A stretch of DNA of 64,000 nucleotides from Dichetophora obliterata (Eukaryota > Arthropoda > Insecta > Diptera > Sciomyzidae): assembly GCA_963920525.1 (NCBI GenBank), contig OY986435.1, positions 178,158,266 to 178,222,265 on the forward strand, given 5' to 3'. A program made the translations under genes and the position numbers. This document shows positions 33,484-46,607 of this stretch, piece after piece. The first letter of the stretch is position 1; the number at the start of each line of letters is the position of its first letter. The notes under the pieces were generated by a model, which saw nothing but the letters and a program-made list of their open reading frames with translations, was not told where the DNA came from and made no database searches.

Positions 33484-34559
33484 ATAAAATGAAAAAAGCC
33501 TTTAGTTACAATAAAGTAAAAGTCGACTTTTTGATTGATTATTGATGCACCTTATCAAAATAAATGTTCCTGCTAAATTGAACACTTCTGCAAATCCCTA
33601 AGTTTGAGCGCAACACACAATTACAATTCATAAAATTTTTTGACTCTCCCATAAAATTTTTTAATTGTAGCTTACGGCTTTTTGATTTTATATGAAGATA
33701 TTTAAAAAATGCACTGCCTAGGCCTCGCCCCCACCCTTTACCCCTGTGGACGCCCATGCAAAAGGTTACGACACCATCCGATATTTGCGTATAAATATAT
33801 ACCAGTGATTGTGCCCCGAAAATCGGTTGGTTTGGATATAAGCTTTAGGAATCTTATCATTAGTATTATGACTGGTTTGAATAAAAACCCTGCGGTGTAC
33901 TCATTTAAGGAGTCTAGAGCGTGGTTTTGGTTCAACAATCTAATTTGATTAACTTTTCATGAATCAATGTAAAATTAACCTCATATTGCAATTTGACAGT
34001 GATAACACTTTAACCCATTGTGCAGCCGTACTAGAGAATTGTAACTGACCGAATAAGTTTTAAGAAACAACAACATGACTTAATTCAGGGTTTGCTAAGA
34101 CTACTGCTGATCACTGTTATTCATTTTATGTACGATTCGCTTTGATTTTCCCACACGTGAAGATAAAAAACAGGAGCACTCTTTTGTTAAATGTTCTCAG
34201 CGATCAAATGTTTTTCATTTGTCTTGAATAATTTTCACTTAAAGATTGCGCTCTTAAGTTAAATAAACTAAATTGAACAATGCTTTCTGTATTTCTGTTT
34301 TTCACTCAAATAATTTTTCTCTTTACGAAGTATTTGCTATGATATAAACTCATTCCCTTATTCCAATACAATTTTTTCACTCACTGTTAAAGGCCCCGAA
34401 TGGGGCTATTTTCACAAAAGTGTCACATGGCTAGCCGGGGTTATGCCTAGAGGTCCCAAATATAAGACCAGGTTCTATTACTTTTTTATCCCTAACAACT
34501 CTTTTTAAAGTAATTATGCACACTGTACACAGTTCAGTGTCAAATTTGAACATATCTGA
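33484..34559. other. Gene-free stretch
   Basis: No gene was recognised. CCTGTGGACGCCCATG at about 33743 resembles ends of fly MITEs but has no mate here. Confidence 0.35.
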
Positions 34560-35690
34560 TCATTGAATGACGTGCTTGTACTTCGAAAATGTTGAAAGAC
34601 CTACTAACACTAATCCGCAGTCTAATGAATTCTGTAAGAAAACAAATTTTTCCGCATTAAACGAGCGACTTCAATTTGAGTTTTGGCATGATGTTTATTA
34701 TGAACCTGATCCATTGATAGCTTATATGAATTTTATCAGAACCCTAACTCGGCATGTAAATGAGTGTACTGTTAAAGTGACAAGACGTGTTAGTAAATTA
34801 AAAAAACTCAAACCTCGGATGTCAATTGAACTTTTGAAACTTATTCAACATAAAAACAAGCTTTTCAAAAAATGCTCTAAGCACTCTAGTAATTTTAATG
34901 CTAAGATACTTCACAAAGAACTTTGCAAAGAAATTTCTACTAAGATTTCAGCAAGTAAAACTAATTATTGTTTGTTAATTTAATAAAATCAGAGGTAGCG
35001 TTAGGAAGGAATGACAGCTGGTTAATAATATCTTAAATAACAGTAAAAGCAAAGAGCATGCAGCTTATATCAATTTTGAAGAAGAGCCTATCTATGACTC
35101 TAGCGCTAAAGCTAATGCTTTCAACAATTTTTTCGCGAAAATTGGTAGAGATGTGGTCGCTGATGTTGGATCGAACGATCATTCATGTAGATGCTTACAC
35201 AAGGAACCTTCACACTCTAATAGTATTTTTTGAGCCAATTTCATCTTTTGAACTCTTTAAAATCATTATTTCTATTAAAAACTCGAATTCTTGTCCTAAT
35301 GATGTTTTTTTCAATGTATTTATAAAAAAGATAGTCTTTAATATAACTGATGTCCTTTGTTATATATTTAACAGAAGCTTAGAGTGTGGAGTTTTTCCTG
35401 ATGACCTTAAAAAAGCTATGGTTATCCCTATTTTTAAAAAAGGCGATAAAACTACAGACCGATTTCGTTGCTGCCTGTATTTTCAAAGATTTTTGAAAAG
35501 GCTGTTAAAACCAGAATGCTTTAATTTCTATCGAAATCGAACTTTTTCAACAGTTGTCAGTATGGTTTCAGAGAATGTTCATCTTCTGAGAACGCTCTTC
35601 TTAAATTCTGCTCTAATGTTTATAATGGTTTTAACATTAATAAGTCTCTTCGGAGCTTTTTGTAACAAAGGCATTCAACAAAGGCTGTAA
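34560..35690 (+). pseudogene. Degraded LINE: linker and N-terminal reverse transcriptase
   Basis: 34567-34983 reads as the region upstream of a LINE reverse transcriptase, with a lysine-rich KVTRRVSKLKKLKPR block. After a frameshift, 35040-35160 gives NAFNNFFAKIGRDV, the classic 'ANAFNNFFA.IG' segment. A second shift leads to 35228-35460 with SSFELFKIIISIKNSNSCPN, SLECGVFPDDLKKAMVIPIF and KKGDK, matching the 'K.V.PI.KKGD' block ahead of the palm. Stops and frameshifts follow, and no catalytic DD block is seen. It is a dead CR1/Jockey-type fragment; the exact clade is not set. Confidence 0.8.
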
Positions 35691-36481
35691 AAAAGTATAA
35701 AAGATATTTTTAAAGTCTTGGAGTACACCAGTGCAATGGGAAAAAATTGTTAGACCAGGAAGGCACAGGATATTTAAAATTTTTTCGTTGTTTTAGTAAG
35801 CTGGTGTCAAGTCTGTTATCACGATACACCTGAAGAGGTCAGGATATACAAACATTTTTAAAACGTTTGTAACGCAAAAAAAGAGGCGTGGCCTGTATAG
35901 AAAAGTATATATATTCTTGATTAGCGTCATTCCCTGAGTGAAAACGAGTTTCGCGATTGTGCATTTGATTGTTTTAATTCAAATGAATTTGATATTTATA
36001 TATCAGATTACGCATGCAGGATTCTGGCGTGCATTGCAAAATTTACACATTTACAGACAAATTTGCTATGAACGCATTTAAATGCGGAAATAAGCTATTT
36101 CGTATAGTTTCAGAGCTTATTGCTTTACTTCATAAGTCATATATCAATCAAATCAAACATATATATGATGCATAAATAATTAAAATATTCATAGATTCAT
36201 ACATAGAAAGAATCAATACTAGCAGCCATTTTTTAAAATTGAGTTAGAAGGAGACCCTCAATTATAAAACAGTATTGTTATCTGTCCTTATTTCTTCGCT
36301 GTAAAGTTCTTCTGCTTTAGTTATTATTTCAAAATATCTAATATTGTGAACTTTTTTTCACAAAAGTATTTTTGTTGCAAAAATATTGTTAAAATAAAAT
36401 ATTCTTTGAACAAGTGAGTAGCCTTCATTAAATTAGAAAACCCTGCACCCTCACGAATAAGAAACAGTAGAACTTTATAAT
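35691..36481. other. Gene-free stretch
   Basis: No gene was recognised; this may be flank or decayed 3' part of the LINE. Confidence 0.35.
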
Positions 36482-36763
36482 AGGGGTATCACGATTCAGT
36501 GCACTTGCCAGTGCAGTTGAGGACTTGTGCACTTTACAAAAACAAAATATACATACGTCAAAAATCTGCACAAGTGCTTTTCTACTTTAGCCTAAAACTT
36601 GAGCACTTGAGGACTTAAGTAGTTGTGCACTTGTGTGCATTGACAAATTTTGACAGCTTTGAAAAAGTGATAGTGGTGTGTTCACAAAAACCTAACTACA
36701 CAACTGCACAAGTCCTCAAGTCCTCAACTGCACAGGCAAGTGCGCTGAATCGTGAATACCCCT
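36482..36763. mobile_element. ~282-bp MITE, GATTCAGTGCACTTGCC family, copy 1
   Basis: AGGGGTATCACGATTCAGTG, CACTTGCC, TGAGGACTTGTGCA at the left is mirrored by TGCACAAGTCCTCA, GGCAAGTGCGCTGAATCGTG and AATACCCCT at the right. The arms are about 50-60 bp. A second copy lies at 60681-61068. No clear target duplication was fixed. Confidence 0.75.
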
Positions 36764-38520
36764 ATTGTCGGCAAAAGTAAGCTGAGACAAATCGTGCGAG
36801 ATAGAACAAATTGAGGCGAACGAATTCGCCGGTTTTTTAATTTGTTCAAAATGTTTTTGTGAATTATTCTTTTGATGCTTCTGTGTTTTGTGTTTTTATG
36901 TTAATAATATAATAGAACGTATTTTACTTTTCAATTAATGGCTTAAATAAGTAAATCAAGTGCGAAAATAGCTGAAAATAATTAAAGCTTTTATATGGGT
37001 TACTTTCTACAATTCATAAAATAAAAAAAATGCGAAGGTGAATAAAATTTTGCTTAGCTTTTTTTAAATTCAGCGTTGTTTGAACGTTGCTTTATTCAAA
37101 AGTTCCGTGATGGGCGTCTGCGTAGCGAGACTAGGAGCAGAAACAAAGAGTAGTATTACTACTCTTTGATACATAGCTGAGCTTATTTTAGGTAACCGAG
37201 TGTTGCCAAATTTTAATTCTAAAGTTCACCAAAAAGGTGAAAAAAGCGCTTTTTCCTCAAAAGTGAATTGATCCTTCCAAAACTAAAAAAAAGCACACAA
37301 AATGCATTAGGCACAAAACCTCATGTTTCTTGCGCCAACATTTTCAAAATGCACTAAATCTGGTGGAAAATGCACCAAGTTGGCGACAGTGTGAACAATG
37401 CGAAAGTTGTTAAAAAATTTATTTAATATATACAATTCTCTAGAAGATTTTCGAAAAATTTAGAGAACGAAATAATTTGAAAAATATAATAATTCAAAAC
37501 GAAGACAGAAATTTTTCTAATAATATATTATATCGCAGGCCTAGAACCAAAACAACATATACAACTTCGGTCAAAAAAATAGCAGTAAGCATTAATACAA
37601 ACAATTCAAAACAACAATATATTCAAAATATCGAGTCATAACCGCAAAACATGTGTAACCAACAAAAACAAAATTTTACAGAAGAAGCATTTTTCTAGCT
37701 TTGTCTACCTAAGCAGTGCATGTTAACACCATTTTTGTGATCGGTATCGGAATTTAATATTTTAAAGGTTTTGTGAAAACAATATAAAACATTATTGAAT
37801 GGGTTAATCTTTTCTCATTTCTCCAAATTCACTTAATTGATCTTTCAGAAAAAGGAAATTTGATGAACATCGATTTGAAAATGGCAGAGATGTTAGCTTG
37901 CAAATTAAAAAATTGAAATTTCAATCGGTTTTTTCTCATCCTATAATACTCAAGAAAATGTGTTAAACATGATAAAATCTGTAGTTATCAAATTATCGCA
38001 ATAATTTTGATGTCATAATAACGGAAATTTTCAATATACTAGACATACGTACAAAATATTTTCGAAAAAATTTTTATTTACCGTTATTTTTATTAATTAA
38101 TGACTTTTCAAAAAAATTCTTTGTACTGAGAAAATCTATAGTTTTCGAGATATAACTAAAAGTTTCGTGTCATAATATTGGAATTTTTTCAAAACTTAAG
38201 AAGAATATATTCATGTTTAGAATCTAAGTTAAAAAATTACATTTTTGAATCACATATTTTACAAATGTTTTACCAATATTTCTTATAATCCTGTAATGCA
38301 GGACTTATTAAAAAATCAAAATACAGCAAAAGCCAAGCAACTTTATTTGACCATAAAAATTACTGTAAGATGGTAATTCAAATTAAATAAAGTACCTAAT
38401 TTTTTAATATTTATACCATTTTTTAATTATTAAGCAAACACAAATATTTTATATTTTGCATTTGAAGATAAGAAAAAATAATTTAATTTAAAGATTTCAA
38501 ATTTTTACTTGATATTTAAT
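36764..38520. other. Gene-free stretch with interspersed-repeat fragments
   Basis: No gene was recognised. Positions 38120-38180 contain ACTGAGAAAATCTATAG and TTTTCGAGATATA, shared with 28025, 39880 and 56850-57060. Confidence 0.4.
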
Positions 38521-38556
38521 ATTTTTATCGCAGGCGAAGCAGCGGGTATTTGCTAG
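38521..38556 (+). mobile_element. Probable Helitron 3' end
   Basis: ATCGCAGGCGAAGCAGCGGG followed by TATTTGCTAG and a T matches the usual Helitron terminus: a GC-rich 'GGCGAAGC.GCGGG' segment about 10 bases before CTAG, inserted ahead of T. CTAG is at 38553-38556. The corresponding 5' end is uncertain (26526 is a candidate). No replication initiator or helicase gene is present. Confidence 0.5.
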
Positions 38557-39555
38557 TATATATATATTTTCAGTTTTGTTAATAATTTCAACTCTCCTTG
38601 CATTATGTTTAATAAATTTTATATTAAAATTTTTCGATGACCCCACAAAAATGAATTGAATTTGTTGTAATCTTGTAACTGCATTCGCCACTTGTTCATA
38701 ATGAATAACAGAATGTAGCATTTGTAAATCAAATTTGTATTTAATTTCTTCTTTATTCGTAGTTTCTAACCATTAAGGAAATTATTGTTAAATCTTTTGA
38801 TTGATGAATAAACTAAACTGAATATGAAATAACTACTTATATTTACCACCCTTCTAAATGTCCAACAAAAACACAAAAAACAATTATTTGAAAATAGTTC
38901 ATGTCTGAGAGGAGTCAGCATGTATTAGCTGATCCTATTATTTTTTACTTTCAACAGTGCATATATATACACACACCTCTTTTTCACACTACCCTTCTGG
39001 GAGTCACAATAAAAAAAAATAACAAAAACTTAAGATAAATAGTTCATCTTTTTTAAATAACAACTCGATAGATTAAATGTATGCACTGATCCTATAATTT
39101 TTGCACCGTTAACATTTCATTTCAAACCACCTGTCCTGTATCTGTCACTAAAGAATCTAGTTTCTAGCTCACAGCTAATTACTAAAATATGTTCCATATT
39201 TCTTCAAGTAAAAACTAAGTACTTTTTAAATAACTTGTTGCTATTTAAAAAGTAAAAAACAGGTGTGCATGTAAAGTAAATTTTAAGTCATTCCGTACTT
39301 TTTAGTTGAGACAACAAAATACATAATAGTTTTCCTTTCGAAGAATCGAAACATGGCTGAGTTTTTTCGTGAAAGGTGCAAATATTCCAAATTTGTTGTC
39401 ACAAAATCTTGATTCCCCTGCACATCTCCACAAGGTCACTCTGCATTCTTATTTTCTCAAATTCATGGGGTTTTTTACATATTCTTACATGTTAAATATG
39501 TTATGGAAAATTATAATTCAAACTACATTTATTAGGGGTCGTCCCAATATACATA
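38557..39555. other. Gene-free stretch
   Basis: No gene or bounded element was recognised. Confidence 0.35.
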
Positions 39556-39766
39556 TCGTCGCTGCGCTTACAAAAATGGTTATGTGGTTTTAAACAAATT
39601 TTCAGGCAAAACTGATTTTTTCCAGCGCATTTCTACTATTGCGATCACATAGCTATTTTGATCACATCTAAACCAAAAGAGATCAAAAAAGACGGCAAAT
39701 GCAGAAATATGCAATAAAACAAAATTGACAAAAATCACATAACCATTTTTGTAAGCGCAGCGACGA
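39556..39766. mobile_element. 211-bp MITE with TCGTCGCTGCG ends
   Basis: TCGTCGCTGCGCTTACAAAA at 39556 is mirrored by the segment ending TTGTAAGCGCAGCGACGA at 39766. Homology continues inward (ATGGTTATGTG/CACATAACCAT), giving arms of about 35 bp. No clear target duplication was seen. Confidence 0.7.
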
Positions 39767-42700
39767 TTTGTCACAAAATTCTGGTTCCCTCCTGGTCATG
39801 GTTAAAACTTGAAAGTTCAATATTTTTTCTCATTCTGAGGCAATTTCCTTTCTTGCATTACAGAAATACGTTGTAAAAAAAAATATTTAGTTTTCGAGAT
39901 TTTGCCATAAGTTTGATATCGAAATAATGAGATTTTTTTTTAAATGTACTACTTGGAAGAAATTTAACCATCACAATAAGAATATATTTATTTACACATG
40001 TTACAAAAAAATGCTTATGATACGTAGGGTATTCATAAGAGATGGAGTAAAATGTCTGTAATGTTTTTTGTACATCATAGAAATGTCTAAAATTTCTTGT
40101 TACACCATGTTCTTTCATCTCTTCTAGTAAAGCTTCTATTTAAGAAATAAGCTTTAAACGCTCAAATTTCAGGTCAAAGTTCACTAATCGAAAAACTACC
40201 CAAACTGTGCATGACTCCAGGTCACCAATCTGAAATTTAATTATATTATGCAAGCCTCCTCACCCAGACCTCCCCCCATAACTTCGAAACTAGAGCACTT
40301 TTTAAATATGCACTTAGTCTTCATTCAACTTGTTCACTGAATCTTTGCTACTATTCAATGAATTAAATTTTAATAATAATAAAAATAAATTCCCCCTCCC
40401 CACAAGCAGTTTCTAGATCCGTCACTGGCTAAAACTGCTTTATAATTGCTTCTAAAATGTTTCCGCTTGTTTAAATCTATTAAATGCTTATAATTATTGG
40501 CAGCGTGGGTGTCATTAACTGTAGCTCCTTAAAAGTACATAAATACAAATTAAAAGAAAGCTTTACGAAATAAACTGCTAACAAAACCGAACAGATCGCA
40601 TTAATAAAAAAAACCGCTAGCAAACATTTAAAAACATTTTTAATTTAAAAAAACATGAATCGCCTAAGCAACAAACAAGCATTCGTCTTATAGCATATTC
40701 TTATTTAACTATATAATTTTATATTTCATTATTATTTCTTATTTTGATATATGAAACTATTTTATTCTATAGATTTATGACAAGGAAATATACTTATATT
40801 ACAACGCTACAATATGACAAGCTACATGCTTTCAAAGATCGATTTATAAGTTTATTTAAATATTACTTCAATATAAAATACCAATAACTTTAAATAATAT
40901 TACAGGTCCTTACTGCATTTTTTCATTTCATTAAAAGCGTCAGCGGGTGAACAGCAACGAAGCGGAAAAAATTCTAGAGAAAATTAATATGAAAAACGTT
41001 TGAAACATTTAATAATTGTTTATAATTAATTAAAATTGATAAACAATTCTCTAAATATGGAAAATGACTGCTAAATCATAAGGTCATCAAAAAATTGTTC
41101 AGACATTACGCCGATGTGTTTCTATTTGAGAGCCAGCAATGAAATGAAGTCGTCGCACATGTACGATTGTTTGAAAGCTCAACAAAATATTGCCGTTAGT
41201 TTGTCGTCGTACATGTCAGCGTACAAGTACGTTCGTCTGAAACCCACTAATGAATGCACACATGTATAGAAGCAAAAGTAATACCAAATTAAGTGGGATT
41301 CAAAACGGTACACTAAAAACAGGGATGCTACTGAGCATTTTTGTGTGTTATATATAGTATACTTTTGTGTGTTATATTTAGACTAGTTATTGATCTTAGG
41401 TGATTTTTGAAGATTTACTAGTTTTAATTTTGATCTAATTGGTATTAATAAAGGTATTCATATCTGTTAAATATACTTCAGTGATTTTGGATTAGCAGCA
41501 TTCGTTTATATTAAAAAAATTGTGGTTAATTTTGAAAGATTTCTTATTGCGAATACTTTTGTGAGCGACTGTATAAATCTTACAGTCGAAACTTTTGAAA
41601 ATTTTCGAAAGAACGATAAAAAAGCATTTAAAGATATGCATACTTATTGAATAAAACTGAGATATGCTTTTATTAACTTGAAATGGAAATAAGTTGGCCT
41701 CGTTTATCAAAATGCAATGTAACGTCAGATATAGCAGAGAATTTTTATCGAATAAAGCTTTTCATTCCTTTCGTTTATCAGTTTTTTAATGAAATGAAAG
41801 TCTGATTTCCAAAGCATTTCCAAATAATTGCAAATTTTTAAATCATAACTCTATCAAAAGTTTAATTTTAAATCTTTTCAAACTCCTATAAGGGGCTTCT
41901 ATCCAAATAAAATAGATATAGAAAAGTTTGGAACCGAAATTAAGTTAAAGAAAATTAAATGTACAATAGAAATGAGGGTTGCAGAACAGCTCCTGAAACA
42001 CTTAAATTATTTTGCGGCGACAATTGGAGCTGTATGAAAAGGATAATTCCGCAATTTTACAAAATTCTGAAAATAATTGAAGACATGCTAAAAACAACCA
42101 TGTTTGTGACTATTTTAGAAAATAGATTCTTTACAAAGTTTGATTTAGTCTAGAATTCAGCACAAATGAGAAACTTTGAACTCAATTTTCTCGAAATTAA
42201 AATGTTGCGACATATCACCTTCATCCACTCATGTCTTCAATTGTTACTTTGTCCTGTAGTACAGCCTCCAGTAAACGTGCCTTTTGCACAATAAAGTTCT
42301 TGAGAAGTTTGCTTCGAAATGCTACTGCAACAGAATGCCCACTGCTTTATCACTATTAAATACTCATAAGGATATTTCTGTGAACGAGAAAATTGTTATC
42401 GAAAAATTGGCTTCGCGCTCTTCACATTGGCTTCGTATCTTCAACTATGTAAATATATGTCTTCTTAGAATATCTATTTTCGTTGCTTTCCTTAAATAAA
42501 TACTTGTCGTCTTGCTCAAAACCAAGCTATGAATCAATTTTGTATGTTAAAAATTTAAATAAATAAAATTTTATTTAATCTTTTCACTTTGACTGTTGAA
42601 ATCAGTTAAGAAATTTGAAGAGATCTAAGGCGTTCAGAAATCCCAATGGAAATAAAAAACATATATTTTTTTGTTTCAGTAACCCTTCTCCCCCCCCCTA

Positions 42701-44238
42701 CCCTAAAGAAATACCTATCTTCGGAAATGAAAATTTTAAAATTTTTTATTTATCGTAGCTTTTATATCTAGCGAATTATAATTGCTTTTCGAAATTTTTA
42801 AGAAATCACTTTGTCAGACGTACATATATTAAATTGAAGATTTTTAGCCTGTAGCAGCATCTGTACCATCACTTGATCTGGTTCACTTCTGTACCATCAC
42901 TTGAAAAAAATGTATAAAAAATAGTTGCTTTTAGACCCATCGATATATAGGAAAATAATTTTGTGAAATAATACTGAAGAAAAAGAATATACATAATTTA
43001 ATTTTCATTCATACAGAAATACAAAAAAGGATGTGTGCACTCAAAAGCATCACTCCATTATAAAACCACTGTCTTTTTGGAATATATACTATTTTGGTTG
43101 TTGAAAGGTACAAAGGGATAGTAAGTTTCTGGCTAAAATGAGAACTTTTTTTAAAAACGGTTAATTTAAGAAAATAGGGCTTCAATTCAGTATGAATCAA
43201 GGCACTGAAATCTGAGATCATAAGAGAGAATTTGTGGCCATATATGTTACATATTTTATCACGAATTCATTTCATTACAAAAGAAGGAATAATCCTAAAC
43301 AAAATAAAATGACATGTGGAAGCGCAACGGATAACTCCAAGGAAATAATTTTTGGGCAAATATCGGCACAAATATGCCCTCCAGTAAGGACTTTTGAATA
43401 ATTTTAAAAATAAAATCAGTAAAATCGATTTGACTTTTGTGTGTTTTTGATATAAAATTCGAATTTGCCAATTGTTGACAATTTAAAAATAAAGTTAATA
43501 AGTTTTAATGTGTAGTGATGGTTGGCGTGGTTTTCATTTGATTTGGCCAATATTTTGAAGTTCAGTACGATTACTCAAAATTACAGATGTAATTGTGATT
43601 ACTGACAGAATGACAGACAAATGGTTAAAATATAATAGTTTTTATGCACTTCAAAAACCCCATCTCTGTTTTATTTCGAAGTGATCCGTATAGTTTCAAA
43701 ACTTACTTCCTCTTGGCTCATAGTAAATCGATATGGGTCATCTGTTAGCGTTTAGATAATCACACTGATCATTAGTTAATGTTTCATATGCTGTAGTGGG
43801 GCATTCAAGTCGGCTGTTTGCAATGTACAATACGTTAAGCTACAATTCAGCGGAGCTATCAATGGTAATTCTTGTGGTTACTTTACATTACAGATGTGAC
43901 AGTCATAACAAAATGTCAGGAAAATTATTAGCCATTAGATGGCATACTTTGATTTTACGCACCTTGAAATAAGGTTTTTCACCTGAAAATAAAGGGATAG
44001 ATTATTAAAGGAAGAATTGATTGGAAGCATACGTGAATTATCGATTAGGCGGAACAAACTTGAAAAACAATTTGAATTGCTTACAACAGTGGCTAGTGTA
44101 ATGCCTTAACCTCGGCAAGTATTTCCAGCCCTCAGCTGCTCCTGTCCTTGTATTCAATATTTTCCACAATTTAGCTGTAGATTTTTGTTTCAATAATTCT
44201 TAAATGAAGTAAAGAACAAAGAAAGCGAAAAAAATCTT
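39767..44238. other. Gene-free AT-rich stretch; interspersed repeat copy B at its left
   Basis: Positions 40020-40190 are a second copy of the repeat described at 30180-30500 (GGTATTCATAAGAGATGGAG, CATGTTCTTTCATCTC, CAGGTCAAAGTTCA). Nothing else is recognisable. Open frames are short and random-looking. Confidence 0.4.
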
Positions 44239-44310
44239 GCCTGAACCCGGATTCGAACCTGGGACCTCTGAGTTGATAGTCTAGCCCACTTTTTACTAGA
44301 CTACAAAGGC
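44239..44310 (-). repeat. tRNA-like sequence (tRNA pseudogene or SINE)
   Basis: The minus strand reads GCCTTTG, a D-arm with a strong GTCTAG/CTAGAC stem, then a B-box GGTTCGAATCC inside a T-arm with four of five stem pairs, and CAGGC at the end. Only GCCT/AGGC of the acceptor pairs. The 72-base length is tRNA-sized but stem mismatches argue for a decayed tRNA or SINE head. Confidence 0.5.
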
Positions 44311-44913
44311 TGACTTGCTTTGTTTTTAGTTTTTACACGGAATCAATGAATTGGAAGTAAAGCGCGAAGCAAGTTTGAAGTGAAGTGGGAAAAGATTGGT
44401 AATTAATTGTAAGAGCTGCCAATTCAGCTGTCTTTAAAAATTGTTGCTGTTTTTATAAATACCCAAGAAGTCAAATATCTTATTTTTTAAATTTTTACAT
44501 TATTTTAAGGAAAAGTAAAAAATTTTTATTTGCAAATGTCAATTTTTGAAATACCCCTTAAAAACCACTAAAAAACATTAAATCTCCCTAAAAAACCCCT
44601 AAAAATTCATTGCCCCTAAAATCCTTCAACACAGTTAAAAAAACCTCTAAATCTAGGGGGTAATCCACTAACCTGGCAGCACTGGTTGAAGCGAAAAATT
44701 TATTCAATGCTGCCAAGCTTACATTCTTGAGTGGAGAGTTGAAATGTCTTAATTTCGCTGCTTTTTATATGTCCGTATATTTATTTGACAACATCAACAT
44801 ATGGTAACTACATGCTGGTGTTTGTTAAAGCGTTCGTTATTTGTTTGTTAAATTGTAACAAATTTATTTAGTTTATTAGTTTGTTTTCTTTGCATTTTAA
44901 GGAACATAAAAAT

Positions 44914-46198
44914 ATGGAAAAGGTGAATGAATGCAAGGAAAAAAAAAGAAAGCGATGCAGCTTTACCGCTGCGGAGAAAGTGCGCTTAGCTGGCCAAGTT
45001 GAGTTAAACCCATGCATTTGGGACCTTAGCCACCCAAAGCACTTCAACATAAACAACGTATCCAGTGCATGGGGTAGCATAAGTGCGGCTATGGAGAAGT
45101 CAGGTATAATTTTTGGCAACTTTAAATGTTGGTGCTTTTGTGTATGAACTATTTTCAGTGGAGGAATGCAAAGATAATTGGGCTGCCTTACGCGATGGCA
45201 AGCGCTACCGGATGAAGTCGGCTAGAAAACGGAAGTTTGAAGACGTCAGCGGTTCGCCAATAGCTGAACAAAGCATTGACGACGATTGGAAGTTCGGTAA
45301 AGCGATGCACTTTTTGCCGGACAACTCAAAGAAAATAAAGTATGAGTTTGTTTAAAAAAACATGACATCATAATATTAATATTTTTCAGAACGTTGGATA
45401 GTACAAGTAGCGATACCATGGACGATGTATTCGCACAAGGAGCCTCAAAATCAAAGTACACACACAACGGGGTAAACACTATATATTTTGTAATATTTTA
45501 TGGCATAGAAGTTAATGGCAAAGAAACTGGCTTAAATCGCAATTTTTGGTAAAATTTGTCGTTTTTTCCATTTCCTGCCTAATTTGGCATTAACAATTTC
45601 AAGACTTTTTTAAATTCGAACATTTTTAAAGAGATTTCATTTAGTGTAATTTTATGATTGTGTGAATTTGTGATATTGTGTGAATGGAATTATTTTATAC
45701 TAAAATCTCTCAGTATTCAAAGATGTTCAAGAAACGACCAAACTCGATACTGTTAGCATATAGATTGGGTGTTGTTTTAACCTCATGATTGTTTGCACGA
45801 ATATTTTATAAGTCCAACCTCTTCAAAATGTGTCCTTTCTAAGTAAAGGTATATTTAAAAGTCTTGCTATATAAAAGATATGCAAGCTTTTTAAAATAAT
45901 AACATAGTCATAACACGTATTTTAGCACCGAAGTTCAAAGCCGGTTGTTGAAGGAAACACATTTCTGGCAACAGATGTCCCTGTTCAAAACCTGAATGCG
46001 TTAATAGAGTCACAACTACAACGCAACGAACAGAAGAGACATTTTAAGAAGGATAGGGAGAAGGTACTCCCATTGAAATACCAGACATTATATGCACATA
46101 TGGACACCATGCTCTCAAGGCTGCCACAAAAGAAGATTGACCGGATGTCTATTAAAATTTTAAATTTCATCACTGATGAGCTGTACAATAATGAATAA
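44914..46198 (+). CDS. MADF-BESS domain DNA-binding protein, 241 residues, four exons
   Basis: Exons are 44914-45103, 45159-45339, 45390-45471 and 45926-46198, joined by GT-AG introns of 55, 50 and 454 bp. The frame stays open to TAA at 46196. The N-terminal part is a MADF domain (Myb/SANT-like), with VRLAGQVELNPCIWDLSHPK, then SSAWGSISAAM, and across the first intron VEECKDNWAALRDGKRYR. A basic RKRK stretch follows. The C-terminus carries a BESS motif, YAHMDTMLSRLPQKKIDRMS plus IKILNFI. MADF-BESS proteins are sequence-specific transcriptional regulators in insects, with BESS for protein contacts. Intact splice sites and frame suggest a functional gene, although such genes can derive from transposon-encoded Myb-like proteins. 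AATAAA-type signals follow at about 46234 and 46358. The P-like element starts 215 bp downstream. Confidence 0.85.
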
Positions 46199-46405
46199 CG
46201 AAATATCTTTTTAAGTTATCTTTTAAAAAATTAGAATAAAAAATTTAAGAATTTTTAACTCAAAATAGTGTTAATGTGTTAGTGTGTTGTTATTAAAATT
46301 TATGTACAATTTACATTAATGCATACATATTAGTTAATTCCTCTCTTCAGCAGAATTAATAAAATAAATAATACAGATCATGGTCCACGAACGTCCGCAG
46401 GATTT

Positions 46406-46413
46406 GTTCTAGG
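46406..46413. repeat. Left target-site duplication GTTCTAGG
   Basis: This is identical to 55337-55344 and abuts the 12-bp terminus. The same octamer is single in the related repeat at 30537-30544. Confidence 0.85.
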
Positions 46414-46607
46414 CAGGGTTCAGAAATTTTCACTCATGTGACAGAAATCTCCAACATAAATGTAAATCAACACTATTTGAAGCACACAACACACAATTTT
46501 ATTTTCATTTCATTTTTGTGTGTAACGTAGTTATCGTGTTGTTGATCACCCAACATGAATTCTTCGTTTTAATATTTACTTGTGCGTCACAAACTCAAAC
46601 AATGATC

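Noticed and set aside
44239..44310. Functional tRNA gene
   Set aside because: The acceptor stem has at least three mismatches and the T-stem one; kept only as tRNA-like.
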